A DNA stretch of 64,000 bases from Ensifer adhaerens. Its GTDB lineage: Bacteria; Pseudomonadota; Alphaproteobacteria; Rhizobiales; Rhizobiaceae. The notes beneath the pieces are model-generated. The model saw only the letters and a list, made by a program, of their open reading frames with translations, searched no databases and was not told the origin of the DNA. Shown piece after piece: positions 44,905-53,417 of the stretch. Every line of letters begins with the position of its first letter. The stretch's first letter is position 1. The position numbers and the translations under genes are program-made. The DNA is taken from contig OCMG01000004.1 in NCBI GenBank assembly GCA_900215285.1, forward strand, positions 3,332,001-3,396,000. The letters run 5' to 3'.

Positions 44905-46215
44905 GTGGGTCGATTGCGGTTCACTTGCAGCCGCGACTGTGGTTTTGTGCGGCGGTTCTCACCTCACGCGGCATTGCCCTTGTCTCCCTTGTCTCCCTCG
45001 CCTCCCACCGCTTCGCATGCGAAGCTTCGCCTCATCTCAATCCTGTCGGCCTCCCAGCTTCTGGGCTGGGGCACGACATTCGACATGCCGTCCGTGCTCG
45101 GGCGGCCGATGGCGCGCGATCTCGGCCTTCCCTTCGAAACGATTTTCGCGGGGCTTTCGGTGATGATGATCATGGTGGCGCTCGGCAGTCCGCGTATCGG
45201 CCGACTGCTGGTGAGCATAGGGGCCGCGCGTGTTCTGGCGGTGGGTTCGGGCATTCTGGCGGCCGGGCTTGCCGGGCTCGCCTCGGCGCAGGGGCCGGTC
45301 AGCTATTTCGCCGCCTGGGTGGTGATCGGGCTTGGCGGAGCCTTCGCGCTGACCGTTCCCGCCAATACGGCCATCGTCGAGCGCGAAGGTCTCGGCTCGA
45401 AGAAGACCATGTCCACCATGTCGGTCTTCACCGGGCTGTCCTCCGCCATCTTCTGGCCCGTGTTTTCCTTTGGCGATGCGGCCTTCGGCTGGCGCATTTC
45501 ACTTTATCTGGCCGCAGCCGTGCATCTTTTCGTCATGCTGCCGATCCATCTCCGGGCCCTGCCGCCGCGGCGTATCGAGGCGGCAGAGACGGGCGCAACG
45601 GACACTGCGGAAGGCCCGCCGCTTCTGGGCCGTCGAAGGGCTATCGCGCTCGCGATGATCGCGGCTGGCTCCAGCCTGATCGCGCTGCTGACGTTCGGCA
45701 TCTCGCCCTCGCTGATCGAACTGCTGAAACAATCCGGCGCGACACCGGAGCTTGCACTGGCGCTCGGATCGCTGCGCGCCGTCATCGGCATTTCCGCGCG
45801 GCTGGGCAGCACGGTGCTGATCGAGCGCGTTTCCACCGTCACGTCGGGACTTGTCGGAAGCGTCATCCTGCTTGCGAGCTTTGGCATGCTGACGCTGTTT
45901 GCGCCGTCACTGGCAGCACCTGCGGGCTTTGTCCTGCTCTACGGCGCCGGCGCGGGCATCGTCACCATCGTGCGAACGCTGCTGCCGCTCGCCTTCTTCT
46001 CGCGCGCCGAATTCGCGCTGATCTCCAGCCGCGTGGCGCTCGCACAGTACACCGCCACCGCCGTGGCCCCCTTCCTCTTCGCCGCCATCCTCGAAAATCT
46101 GGGGCTGAAAGGCGTGTTGACCGTTTCCATCGGGATCGCACTCGTGTTTCTCGGAACAATGATCGGGCTGGCGCGATTGCAGCGCGCCGGAGTGGCCAGC
46201 GGTCCGATAGCTTAA
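44905..46215 (+). CDS. MFS transporter inserted in the GTA cluster
   Basis: A membrane protein of up to 436 residues with about twelve helices. The recognisable part starts near 45030 (ISILSASQLLGWGTTFDMP) and shows MFS features such as ALGSPRIGRLLVSIGAARVLAV. The start is unclear: there is no ATG before helix 1, only GTG (44905) and several TTG codons, none with a good ribosome site. It is rightward, opposite to the GTA genes, between tail gp9 and gp8, and its end overlaps gp8's end by four bases. Substrate unknown. Confidence 0.8.
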   Translation: MGRLRFTCSRDCGFVRRFSPHAALPLSPLSPSPPTASHAKLRLISILSASQLLGWGTTFDMPSVLGRPMARDLGLPFETIFAGLSVMMIMVALGSPRIGRLLVSIGAARVLAVGSGILAAGLAGLASAQGPVSYFAAWVVIGLGGAFALTVPANTAIVEREGLGSKKTMSTMSVFTGLSSAIFWPVFSFGDAAFGWRISLYLAAAVHLFVMLPIHLRALPPRRIEAAETGATDTAEGPPLLGRRRAIALAMIAAGSSLIALLTFGISPSLIELLKQSGATPELALALGSLRAVIGISARLGSTVLIERVSTVTSGLVGSVILLASFGMLTLFAPSLAAPAGFVLLYGAGAGIVTIVRTLLPLAFFSRAEFALISSRVALAQYTATAVAPFLFAAILENLGLKGVLTVSIGIALVFLGTMIGLARLQRAGVASGPIA

Positions 46216-46628
46216 CTTCCGCTCCCCACCGTCACCGCCCGGAACACCATTTCCGCCACATGGGCGTCCGTCTTTGCCTCGCGCCGCGTGCGGGTCTTCA
46301 CATGCAGGAGGCTGACCAGCGTCACGCCGCCTGCCAGCGTCAATCGCGCATTGTCGAGGCTCTGGCGGACGAGGCCGGCGATCGCCTGCGCCTCGCGATG
46401 GCCGGACGTGGACGACCAGGCATCGAGCGCGATCTGGTGTTCGAGCCCGCCGTCATTGTCGGCGCCCCATTCAGTGGAGGTGATCTCGCGCAGCACGACA
46501 TAGGGCATGGCCGCCCTGGTGAGCAGGCGGTCGTGGACGGCATTCGCCCCGATGATCGCGGCCAGCGCCGCATTGTCGTTCAACGCCGCGACGATGGAGG
46601 TGGAGAGAGCCGATTGCGGGTCGGTCAT
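46212..46628 (-). CDS. GTA DUF3168 tail terminator (gp8-like)
   Basis: A 138-residue protein beginning MTDPQSALSTSIVAALNDNA, with PYVVLREITSTEWG and the HQIALDAWSS segment, the DUF3168 pattern. It caps the tail at the head-tail interface. GAGGAGGG precedes the ATG. It overlaps gp7 by four bases and ends convergently with the MFS gene. Confidence 0.93.
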   Translation of the reverse strand: MTDPQSALSTSIVAALNDNAALAAIIGANAVHDRLLTRAAMPYVVLREITSTEWGADNDGGLEHQIALDAWSSTSGHREAQAIAGLVRQSLDNARLTLAGGVTLVSLLHVKTRTRREAKTDAHVAEMVFRAVTVGSGS

Positions 46629-46960
46629 AGCGCGCCCTCCTCGCACAGGCAGACGAGATAGCGTCCGCTCTCGTCCGGGTCGCGCACCGCGCGGATGGTG
46701 AAGACGCGTGCCCCTTTCCGGAAGCGCATGCCTTCGCTGACGCCGTCGCGGGCGCGGATCCAGATGCGATGCGTCAATTGCCCACGCATCTGGCCCGCCA
46801 CCTCGTTGAAGCTGAAGCTGGACGGTTCGATGCGGGCCCAGAGCGAGGCGGCGGCGGTCCAGGCGAGCGCCGCGCCGCCCTGCCCGTCCGGCGTCGGCGT
46901 GGCGGCTTCGAGATCGAGCCGGGCAGTGAACTGACCGGGGTCGAGAAAGGTCATGTTCAT
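46625..46960 (-). CDS. GTA head-tail joining protein (gp7-like)
   Basis: A 111-residue phage head closure protein (SPP1 gp16 / HK97 gp10 family): LDLEAATPTPDGQGG, WARIEPSS, HRIWIRARDGVSEGMRF and the last strand YLVCLCEEGAL. It joins head connector and tail. It starts four bases after gp6 ends and overlaps gp8 by four bases. Confidence 0.9.
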   Translation of the reverse strand: MNMTFLDPGQFTARLDLEAATPTPDGQGGAALAWTAAASLWARIEPSSFSFNEVAGQMRGQLTHRIWIRARDGVSEGMRFRKGARVFTIRAVRDPDESGRYLVCLCEEGAL

Positions 46961-46964
46961 GGCG

Positions 46965-47534
46965 TCAAAGCCTCACCGGTCGGAAGGGCGCGACCAGCCG
47001 GTCGTAGCCGGCGGGCACGGCAGCGGGCTGCATGTCGGACGGGATCGCGCCGCGCAGTTCGTACATCAGCGCCACATGCATCAGCATGGCCCGTGTCAGC
47101 GTGTCGGGCACATCGGCCCCGGTATTGCCGAAGCCTGCGGTGACATCGATCTCGATACCGTTGAGCGGCCGGCTGGTCGGCGGCTGGGTGGCCAGGAAGA
47201 GCCGCGCAGGGCTTGCGGCGGCATCCAGCACATGGCCGGTCAGCGCCACGGCCTGCGAGTTGCCGGCTGCATCGTAAACCGTCACGCTTTCAAGGCTTTG
47301 CAGCGGCGCGATGGGAAGTTGAATCAAGCCATCCTGCGGCCAATCATCGAAGTAGAAGCGAAGCCGCTGGGTGATGAGGGCGAGGCCGGTCGTCGCCTCC
47401 AGATATTGCCGGGCGGCGGCGATCAGGCTCGTCAGCAGCGTGTCGTCCGCGTTGTCGTCGAGGCGAAGATGCGCTTTGACCTGCGCGAGCGTCAGCGGCT
47501 CGGCGGCGGGTGGCGCGATGATGGCGTGGGTCAT
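46965..47534 (-). CDS. GTA head-tail connector (gp6-like)
   Basis: A 189-residue protein with the phage gp6-like connector start: LTLAQVKAHLRLDDNADDTLL, then LIAAARQYLEATTGLALI. It then shows FYFDDWPQDGLIQLP and the RAMLMHVALMYELRG helix, typical of the DUF3562/HK97 gp6 adaptor of GTAs. It sits between portal and tail. GAGG precedes the ATG. About 440 bases of repeats separate it from the capsid gene. Confidence 0.92.
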   Translation of the reverse strand: MTHAIIAPPAAEPLTLAQVKAHLRLDDNADDTLLTSLIAAARQYLEATTGLALITQRLRFYFDDWPQDGLIQLPIAPLQSLESVTVYDAAGNSQAVALTGHVLDAAASPARLFLATQPPTSRPLNGIEIDVTAGFGNTGADVPDTLTRAMLMHVALMYELRGAIPSDMQPAAVPAGYDRLVAPFRPVRL

Positions 47535-47572
47535 GGGTGGCCTCGTGGATTTGGATATTGCGGTTGGGTCAG

Positions 47573-47769
47573 CGAGAGGGGCGAAAGACCCCTCCCCACC
47601 CTCCCCACAAGGGGGAGGGAGACCGGGCTGCGCCGGTTTCCTGCTTCAATTCATGCCTGTGGCAGAAGCACAGATGAGATTGAAAAGGTTGCGATATGCG
47701 ATGACGGCGCAGCTATCCGTCTCCCCCCTTGTGGGGGAGATGGCGGCAGCCAGAGGGGGTCTTTGCTAC
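47573..47769. repeat. Composite palindrome, family C, copy 1
   Basis: CCCCTCCCCACCCTCCCCAC and AAGGGGGAGGGAGACC at the left and CTCCCCCCTTGTGGGGGAGATGGCGGCAGCC with AGAGGGGG at the right enclose about 80 unique bases. It is the reverse orientation of the elements at 49962 and 55921. It abuts a family A element; the two fill the gap between gp6 and the capsid gene. Confidence 0.8.
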
Positions 47770-47774
47770 GGTAG

Positions 47775-47958
47775 CCCCCTCTCTTGCGACTTCTGATGTT
47801 TAGCCTTCGGCTAAGCCATCGAAATCGCTTTCTCCCCCACCAGGGGGGAGATTGGGAGAATGCCGCGCCAGCTTGCTCCAATCTCCCCTGGGTGGGGGAG
47901 AAAGGAATTTCAGCATCTTAGCGGAACGCTAAATGCTAGAAATTCCAAGAGAGGGGGT
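47775..47958. repeat. Long inverted repeat, family A, copy 1
   Basis: About 184 bases starting CCCCCTCTCTTGC and ending in a near complement (CCAAGAGAGGGGG). Inside are a TTAGCCTTCGGCTAA hairpin, CTTTCTCCCCCACC on one side and GGTGGGGGAGAAAG on the other, and a second hairpin TTAGCGGAACGCTAA. The same plan is seen in four other copies. Confidence 0.85.
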
Positions 47959-47978
47959 ACTACCGGTGACTACACCCC

Positions 47979-49232
47979 TCACGCCGTGCCGAACTTCACC
48001 AGCTTGATCGCCTCGAAGTTCTGCACCCCGCCGCCGACGCGCTTGGTCGTGTAGAAGAGCACATAGGGCTTGGCGGAATAGGGATCGCGCAGGACACGGA
48101 CGCCCAGGCGATCGACCACGAGATAGCCGGCGCGGAAGTCGCCGATGGCGATTGCGAAGCTGTCGGCGGCGATATTCGGCATGTCTTCGGCTTCCACCAC
48201 CGGATAGCCCATGAGGCTCGCCGGCTGGCCCGGGCCGGTCGGCGGCAGCCAGAGATAGTTGCCGTTGGCGTCCTTGAAGCGGCGGATCTGGTTCTGCGTC
48301 TTGCGGTTCATCACCACCGTCGCATTCTGGCGATAGCCGGCCTTCAGCGCATAGACCGTGTCGATCAGCACATCCGAGGGGCCGGAGGAGGCGAAACCGC
48401 CCGACACACCGGTCGCCACATAGCCGAGCTTGCCCCAGCTCCAGCTCGCATCCGCGACCTTGTTTGCTGTGAGGAAGCCGGACGGCTGGGTCACGCCATC
48501 GCCATTGACGAAGGCCGCACCTTCCTGCTCGGCAAAGGCAATCTCGATTTCGGAGGACATCCAGGCTTCGATGTCCACCGCGCTGTCATCGAGCAGCGCC
48601 TGGGTGGCGGCCGGCATGGCGTAAAGCTCCATCACCGGAAAGGCGAGCTCGGCGAGCTGCGCGCTCGAGGTCTGCGGCCGCGCCGCCGTTTCACCGGCCC
48701 AGCCGGTGGCCATGCCGGAGGTCGCGAAGGGCTTCTTCAGCACGGCCGTGGAAACCTGACGCACCGTCGCCAGCGCCCGGATCGGCGAGACGACCGAGAG
48801 GCGACGACCGATCTCGGCATCCAGTTCCGGCGTGACCGTATAGCCGCCATCCGCGCCCGTGCCGATCGCCATCGCCTTGGCTTCGATGGCGCGCAGGTTC
48901 GTCTCGTCGCCGCGGCGGATATAGGCCTCGAAGGCCGCCTTGTGCTCCAGCGCGTCGGCCGCCGAAGCGCCCGGCCGGCCGAGCGGCGGGCGCGCGCCCT
49001 TCAGCGCCAGGCGATCGAGAAGCTTCTTCTGCTCGTCCATCGCCTTGTCGATGCGGCCGAGCTTTTCGACGGTCAGCGCATCGGCGACCTGCTTCTTCTC
49101 CATCTCGGCCAGCCGCCGGTCATTCGTCTCCTTGAAGGCCTCGAAGCCTTCCATGAAGGTATCGAAAGCCGCATTCACATCATCCGGCGCCGCCTTGATT
49201 TCCGGCGCGGTGGTCAGTGTCTCTTGGGTCAT
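47979..49232 (-). CDS. GTA major capsid protein (gp5-like, HK97 fold)
   Basis: A 417-residue HK97-family capsid. The N-terminal delta-domain is helical (AAFDTFMEGFEAFKETNDRR through about residue 110). The mature shell begins near MAIGTGADGGYTVTPELD, with SPIRALATVRQV and the C-terminal YVLFYTTKRVGGGVQNFEAIK. The second ATG is chosen because AGGG stands eight bases upstream of it. It assembles the GTA head after cleavage by the prohead protease just upstream. Confidence 0.95.
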   Translation of the reverse strand: MTQETLTTAPEIKAAPDDVNAAFDTFMEGFEAFKETNDRRLAEMEKKQVADALTVEKLGRIDKAMDEQKKLLDRLALKGARPPLGRPGASAADALEHKAAFEAYIRRGDETNLRAIEAKAMAIGTGADGGYTVTPELDAEIGRRLSVVSPIRALATVRQVSTAVLKKPFATSGMATGWAGETAARPQTSSAQLAELAFPVMELYAMPAATQALLDDSAVDIEAWMSSEIEIAFAEQEGAAFVNGDGVTQPSGFLTANKVADASWSWGKLGYVATGVSGGFASSGPSDVLIDTVYALKAGYRQNATVVMNRKTQNQIRRFKDANGNYLWLPPTGPGQPASLMGYPVVEAEDMPNIAADSFAIAIGDFRAGYLVVDRLGVRVLRDPYSAKPYVLFYTTKRVGGGVQNFEAIKLVKFGTA

Positions 49233-49327
49233 CAGCATTTCCCTTTTCAGGCAACAAAAAAGGGGCCGCGATAGCGACCCCTCGGGCGAAACCGGAACGC
49301 GAGTTGCGAGCCGGGCATTACGTTGTT

Positions 49328-49861
49328 TCAACCCCGCATCACCCCCGCCGCGTGCCGGAGCTTCGCAGCGAGCAGCGCGCCGCCGCTCATCTCCTTCACC
49401 TCGCTGACGCGGGCAGACGGCAGCATGGGGAAGGTGACGACGGAGATTTCCCAGAGGTCGGCTTCGAGGATGTGGCGGATGCCGGTCTTGGCGTCGCGTT
49501 TCGCCCGCACCGTGCGGAAGCCGATGGAGAGGCCGTCGAGCGCGCGGGCCTTCATCAGGCGGCGCACCTCGTCGGCTTTGGCAACGCCGGAGGCGAACTG
49601 GCCCTCGACATAGAGCCCCCGCGCATCCTCCTTCAGCGTCACCCAGCGGCCGAGCGGGCTTGCCGGATCGTGCTGGAAGAGCATGCGGATGCCGGCAATG
49701 CCGCGTTCGGACAGCGAACGCGAAAACGCCCCGCGCTCGATCACGTCCTTGCCGAGATCCGGCTCGCCGAACAGGCTCGCATAGCCGGAGAACCGGCCCT
49801 CGGCGCTCAGGCCCTTGAATTCGAGGGGCAGGAATTTGTGTTCGCAATCGGCGGTCAGCAT
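49328..49861 (-). CDS. GTA prohead protease (gp4-like)
   Basis: A 177-residue HK97-type (U35) prohead serine protease: RFSGYASLFGEPDLGKDVI, the His in MLFQHDPASPLGRW, the Ser in ALDGLSIGF, and WEISVVTFPMLPSARV. It trims the capsid N terminus during assembly. AAGGA precedes this ATG; the open frame extends upstream only into a family C repeat. Confidence 0.94.
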   Translation of the reverse strand: MLTADCEHKFLPLEFKGLSAEGRFSGYASLFGEPDLGKDVIERGAFSRSLSERGIAGIRMLFQHDPASPLGRWVTLKEDARGLYVEGQFASGVAKADEVRRLMKARALDGLSIGFRTVRAKRDAKTGIRHILEADLWEISVVTFPMLPSARVSEVKEMSGGALLAAKLRHAAGVMRG

Positions 49862-49961
49862 TGGTGGGGTTTCCTTGTTGTCTGGCGTCAGTTGACCTCC
49901 TTCACGCCGTGCTCGATCCGGGATGACGGAGGAAATTGAAGTTGTGTTGAGCCAAGTCCCC

Positions 49962-50097
49962 CTCTGGCTGCCGCCATCTCCCCCACAAGGGGGGAGACGA
50001 GAGCGGCACCCCTCTGTGGTCACTGTTGGGCGAAGCCGACGCGGCACGGTCTCCCTCCCCCTTGTGGGGAGGGTGGGGAGGGGCTTCTCTCGTTATG
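49962..50097. repeat. Composite palindrome, family C, copy 2
   Basis: CCCCTCTGGCTGCCGCCATC and TCCCCCACAAGGGGGGAGACG at the left, CGGTCTCCCTCCCCCTTGTG with GGGAGGGTGGGGAGGGGC at the right. It lies between the prohead protease and the DUF6107 gene. Confidence 0.8.
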
Positions 50098-50103
50098 ATC
50101 CCC

Positions 50104-50412
50104 TCACCGCCCCCACCGTTCCGCCACCCTCTTCAGCGCGCCCAGCGCCCACCAGGCTGTGAGGCTGACCGCGGCGGAGCCGGAGAGAACGATTTCGGGG
50201 GCCGAGAGCGTGGCAAGCAGGTCGAGCTTCTCGGCCCCGATCAGGCCGGCGGCCGGGCCGAAGACGAGGCCGGCGACAAGACCGGTAGCAAGACGCGTTG
50301 CCGCCTCCCGCCGTCCATGCGGCAGCATGTAGATGAGCGAGATCGCCACGCCGGCCACCGAGCCGGCGATGCGCGCCGCCATGATCTGGGAATCGCCGAC
50401 GATATAAGTCAT
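50104..50412 (-). CDS. DUF6107 membrane protein of the GTA cluster
   Basis: A 102-residue protein with about three hydrophobic helices (MAARIAGSVAGVAISLIYML, LATGLVAGLVFGPAAGLIG, GSAAVSLTAWWALGAL) starting MTYIVGDS. It corresponds to the DUF6107 proteins that rhizobial GTA clusters carry between portal and protease. GAGGG stands eight bases before the ATG. It could be a holin or an assembly protein; three helices in 102 residues fit a class I holin size, but this is inference. Confidence 0.75.
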   Translation of the reverse strand: MTYIVGDSQIMAARIAGSVAGVAISLIYMLPHGRREAATRLATGLVAGLVFGPAAGLIGAEKLDLLATLSAPEIVLSGSAAVSLTAWWALGALKRVAERWGR

Positions 50413-50732
50413 CGTTAAACCCTCGCTGTTAGACTGCATTCATTCCGGCTGCGCGTGACCGCATCGTTTCCCGCGCCGGCGAAGCCTTGACGTTGAGTCA
50501 GGCTGCCGGATTTTCCCGAATCATTTGAATCCCCTGGCGCGGCCTCTTCAGGTGTCGGGTTGGCCTGCAGACACCCGTTCGCACAAAACGAATCCGCCAG
50601 CTTTTACAAGCCTCTGATAAGGCTTAGAGAATTCAATATCAGACGGTCGTTTTCACGGCTTGAAACACGCCTGAGGTGCTGGACAGCGCGTCTGAAACGC
50701 GAAACAGTCCTCTGCCACACAGGAGCCCGCCC
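50413..50732. other. Divergent intergenic region
   Basis: 320 bases between the leftward DUF6107 gene and the rightward oxygenase gene, likely holding both promoters. It contains small hairpins (GGTGTC with GACACC near 50553-50579, AAGCCT with AGGCTT near 50609-50627) and an AT-richer stretch at 50600-50660. No coding frame is convincing and no long repeat is present. Confidence 0.5.
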
Positions 50733-51725
50733 TTGCCGACGACAACCTCATCCGATTTCGCCGTCTTCGATCTTGCCGCTTTCGAATCCGCCACTGGCGG
50801 GTCACGCGCCACACTCGCCCGCGAACTCGACCGCATCTGCCGCGAGACGGGGTTTCTCGCGATTTCCGGCCACGGCATCGCGCCGGAGGTCATTGCGAAC
50901 CTCAGCGCCACGGCCCGCGCCTTCTTCGATCTGCCGCCGGAGGTGAAGCATCGCGCCGCGCCGCCCTATGCGGGCTATCCGTATGGCTATCTCGGCCCAG
51001 GCGTCGAGGCGCTGGCGAAGTCCCGCGGCGTCGAGTCCCCGCCGGACCTGAAGGAGAGCTTCAACGCCGGCCCGCTTTCCACCCCGCCGGGAATGACGGA
51101 CGAGGACGCACTCTCCTTCTGCTTTGCCGACAATATCTGGCCCGATGGGCCGGAAGGTTTCCGCCCCGCCTGGGAGGCCTATTTCACGGCGATGACGGAT
51201 CTGGCCAAGCGCATCATGCGCGCCTTTGCCGAAGCTCTGGAGCTTGAGACGCATTTCTTCGATCCGTTCCTGAAGAACCCGATCAGCGCCATGCGGGCGC
51301 TGAACTATCCCCAACTCGACCGCGCGCCGCCGGAAGGGCAGCTGCGCGCCGGCGCGCATACTGACTATGGCAGCCTGACGATCCTCTTGCCCGATGCCGG
51401 CTCGCGCGGGCTCGAGATCATGACGCCGGAGGGCGCCTGGCGCGAAATCCCGCCGGTCGACGGCGCCTTCGTCATCAATATCGGCGACCTGATGGCGCGC
51501 TGGACCAACGACCGCTGGGTCTCCACCCTCCACCGCGTCGTCAACGTTTCGCCCGAACAGGGCGGCCTCAACCGCCGCCAGTCCATCGCCTTCTTCCACC
51601 AGCCGGACTGGCATGCGGAGATCGCGACGCTGCCGTCTTGTGTGGGCGCGGGCGAAGCGGGCAAGTATGAGCCGGTGCTGTCGGGGCCGCATCTAATGGG
51701 GAAATTCAAGAAGACGGTGATGTGA
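50733..51725 (+). CDS. Isopenicillin-N-synthase-like 2-oxoglutarate/Fe(II) oxygenase
   Basis: A 330-residue non-heme iron oxygenase. An N-terminal DIOX_N domain (FLAISGHGIAPEVI) is followed by the 2OG-FeII_Oxy core. The iron ligands are His and Asp in GAHTDYGSLTIL (near 208-210) and His in TLHRVVNVSP (near 267), with the cosubstrate Arg-x-Ser in RRQSIAFF. Such enzymes hydroxylate or desaturate small metabolites. The TTG start has an ideal AGGAG seven bases upstream; a GTG at 50676 would add 19 residues. It lies inside the GTA cluster on the opposite strand. Substrate unknown. Confidence 0.9.
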   Translation: MPTTTSSDFAVFDLAAFESATGGSRATLARELDRICRETGFLAISGHGIAPEVIANLSATARAFFDLPPEVKHRAAPPYAGYPYGYLGPGVEALAKSRGVESPPDLKESFNAGPLSTPPGMTDEDALSFCFADNIWPDGPEGFRPAWEAYFTAMTDLAKRIMRAFAEALELETHFFDPFLKNPISAMRALNYPQLDRAPPEGQLRAGAHTDYGSLTILLPDAGSRGLEIMTPEGAWREIPPVDGAFVINIGDLMARWTNDRWVSTLHRVVNVSPEQGGLNRRQSIAFFHQPDWHAEIATLPSCVGAGEAGKYEPVLSGPHLMGKFKKTVM

Positions 51726-51747
51726 GGGGATGGCGGTAACGGCACTA

Positions 51748-51930
51748 CCCCCTCTCTTGCGATTTCTAACGCTTAGCTGACGCTAAATGTTGAAATCGCT
51801 TTTTCCCCCACCAAGGGGGAGATTGGAGCAAGCGGCGGCGGCATCCTCCCCGTCTCCCCCCTGGTGGGGGAGAAAGCAAAATCACGGTCTTAGCCGCAGG
51901 CTAAGTCGTAGATTTTGCAAGAGAGGGGGT
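51748..51930. repeat. Long inverted repeat, family A, copy 2
   Basis: CCCCCTCTCTTGC at the left and GCAAGAGAGGGGG at the right bracket TTAGCTGACGCTAA and TTAGCCGCAGGCTAA hairpins and the CTCCCCCCTGGTGGGGGAG core. It fills the gap between the convergent oxygenase and portal genes. Confidence 0.85.
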
Positions 51931-51946
51931 CCGCGACCTCAACCGC

Positions 51947-53089
51947 TCACTCCCACCCCACCGCCTCGCGCTTCTCGGTATCACTCAAGAACCCCGCAGC
52001 CCCCACCCTCGCCCACAATTCCCCGCGCTCGGCGGAAAGCCCCGCCACCTGGTCGAGATCAAACCCCAGCTTCACCTCCGGATACACGCCCGACAGCCAG
52101 CCCGTCATCGCCTCGGCCGTGCGGAAGATGAGCGGCAGCACGGTGAGGCGCCAGAAGGCGCGGTTGGCCTCGGCATAGTTCGCATAGGTGTTGTCGCCCG
52201 GAATGCCGATCAGCATGGGCGGGACGCCGAAGGCGAGCGCGATGTCGCGGGCGGCACCGTTCTTGGCCTCGGCAAAATCCATTTCGCGCGGGCTAAGCCC
52301 CATCGATTTCCAGTCGAGACCGCCTTCAAGCAGCATGGGGCGACCGGCGCGGGCGGGGCCGGAATAGCCTTCCGCCAATTCTGCCTTGAGCCGCTCATAC
52401 TGGCTGACGGAAAGATTGCCGCCCTCCTTCGGCTGGTAGACCAGCGCGCCGGAGGGCCGGGCCGAATTGTCGAGCAGCGCCTTGTTCCAGCTGGCGGAAG
52501 CATTGGAGAGGTCGAGCGCCTTGGCCGCCGCCTCCAGCGGCGCAAAGCCCATGTGGTCGTCGAGCGGGTGGAAAAGCCTCAGGTGCAACAGGCCCGGCTC
52601 GGCCTCCACCGAGAAGCGCCGGACGGTCGAGCCGACACGATATTCATAGGCGCTCGGCCAGCCATCCGCGCCTTCGATGACGCGAATGCGGTCGGGACGG
52701 AGCAGATGCAGTTCGCGCAAGGTGCCACCCACCTCGACTGGCTCGACGAAGGCATTGCCGGAAAGCAGCAGGTGGCCGTAAAGCGCCTCCATGAACTCCG
52801 CCCCGCCCTGGCGGGCATTCGGCCGGGAAAGCAGCGCTTTCAGCGCATGGTCCGGCGCTTCCGCCCCGTCCTCGGACACGATCCACGGCACGGAGGCGGC
52901 GGCCTCGGCAATCATCCGCACGGCGCGGTAGGCAACCGGATTGCGCATGAAGCCCTCGCGGGCGAGGCTCTGGTAGGAGCGCTGCGACCAATGCGCCGGG
53001 CCGGAGGTGGCAAGCGCGAAGAGCGTGGAGAGGCCGGTCGATTTGGTCTCGGCGGGGGTGGTGCGGGGAGTGAGGAAGGGGATGCGCAT
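51947..53089 (-). CDS. GTA portal protein (gp3-like)
   Basis: A 380-residue HK97-family portal: YQSLAREGFMRNPVAYRAV near residues 38-56, PWIVSEDG, LLSGNAFVEPV, LHLLRPDRIRVI, DHMGFAPLEAAAKAL, GPPMLIGIPGDNTYANY-type segment (VPPMLIGIPGDNTY), and LGFDLDQVAGLS at the end. It forms the DNA entry ring of the head. AAGGA lies six bases before this ATG; the longer open frame upstream is repeat DNA. Confidence 0.95.
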   Translation of the reverse strand: MRIPFLTPRTTPAETKSTGLSTLFALATSGPAHWSQRSYQSLAREGFMRNPVAYRAVRMIAEAAASVPWIVSEDGAEAPDHALKALLSRPNARQGGAEFMEALYGHLLLSGNAFVEPVEVGGTLRELHLLRPDRIRVIEGADGWPSAYEYRVGSTVRRFSVEAEPGLLHLRLFHPLDDHMGFAPLEAAAKALDLSNASASWNKALLDNSARPSGALVYQPKEGGNLSVSQYERLKAELAEGYSGPARAGRPMLLEGGLDWKSMGLSPREMDFAEAKNGAARDIALAFGVPPMLIGIPGDNTYANYAEANRAFWRLTVLPLIFRTAEAMTGWLSGVYPEVKLGFDLDQVAGLSAERGELWARVGAAGFLSDTEKREAVGWE

Positions 53090-53121
53090 TGGGGTCCTTT
53101 CGGGTGGCGGGCAAGCGGCCG

Positions 53122-53203
53122 TCCTCTCCCCCTGTGGGAGAGGACGGCCTGCCCCAAGAGGCGTCAGCCGATTGTCTTGGCAGGCTTGGTGAGGGGTGAA
53201 TGG
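53122..53203. repeat. Family B palindrome, copy 3
   Basis: CCTCTCCCCCTGTGGGAGAGG with GGCCTGCCCCAAGAGGC and GGCAGGCTTGGTGAGGGGTG. This is the left half only; it runs directly into a family A element at 53211. Confidence 0.8.
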
Positions 53204-53210
53204 CGTGGCA

Positions 53211-53394
53211 CCCCCTCTCTTGCAAAATCTACGACTTAGGCTTCGCCTAAGACCGTGATTTTGCTTTCTCCCCCACCAGGGGGGAGATGAGGAGGATGCC
53301 GAAGCCGCGCGCTCCAATCTCCCCCCTTGTGGGGGAGAAAGCGATTTCAACACCTTAGCGTCAGCTAAGTGTTAGAAATCGCAAGAGAGGGGGT
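53211..53394. repeat. Long inverted repeat, family A, copy 3
   Basis: Ends CCCCCTCTCTTGC and GCAAGAGAGGGGG, with the TTAGGCTTCGCCTAA and TTAGCGTCAGCTAA hairpins and the CTTTCTCCCCCACC / GGGGGAGAAAG core. It lies between the portal and lysozyme genes. Confidence 0.85.
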
Positions 53395-53417
53395 GCGCGG
53401 ACAGGAGAAACGGTGCG

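Noticed and set aside
44925..46661. 578-codon frame in another phase across the MFS gene
   Set aside because: Translation is Arg/His-rich and lacks membrane helices; the phase with twelve helices is the real gene.
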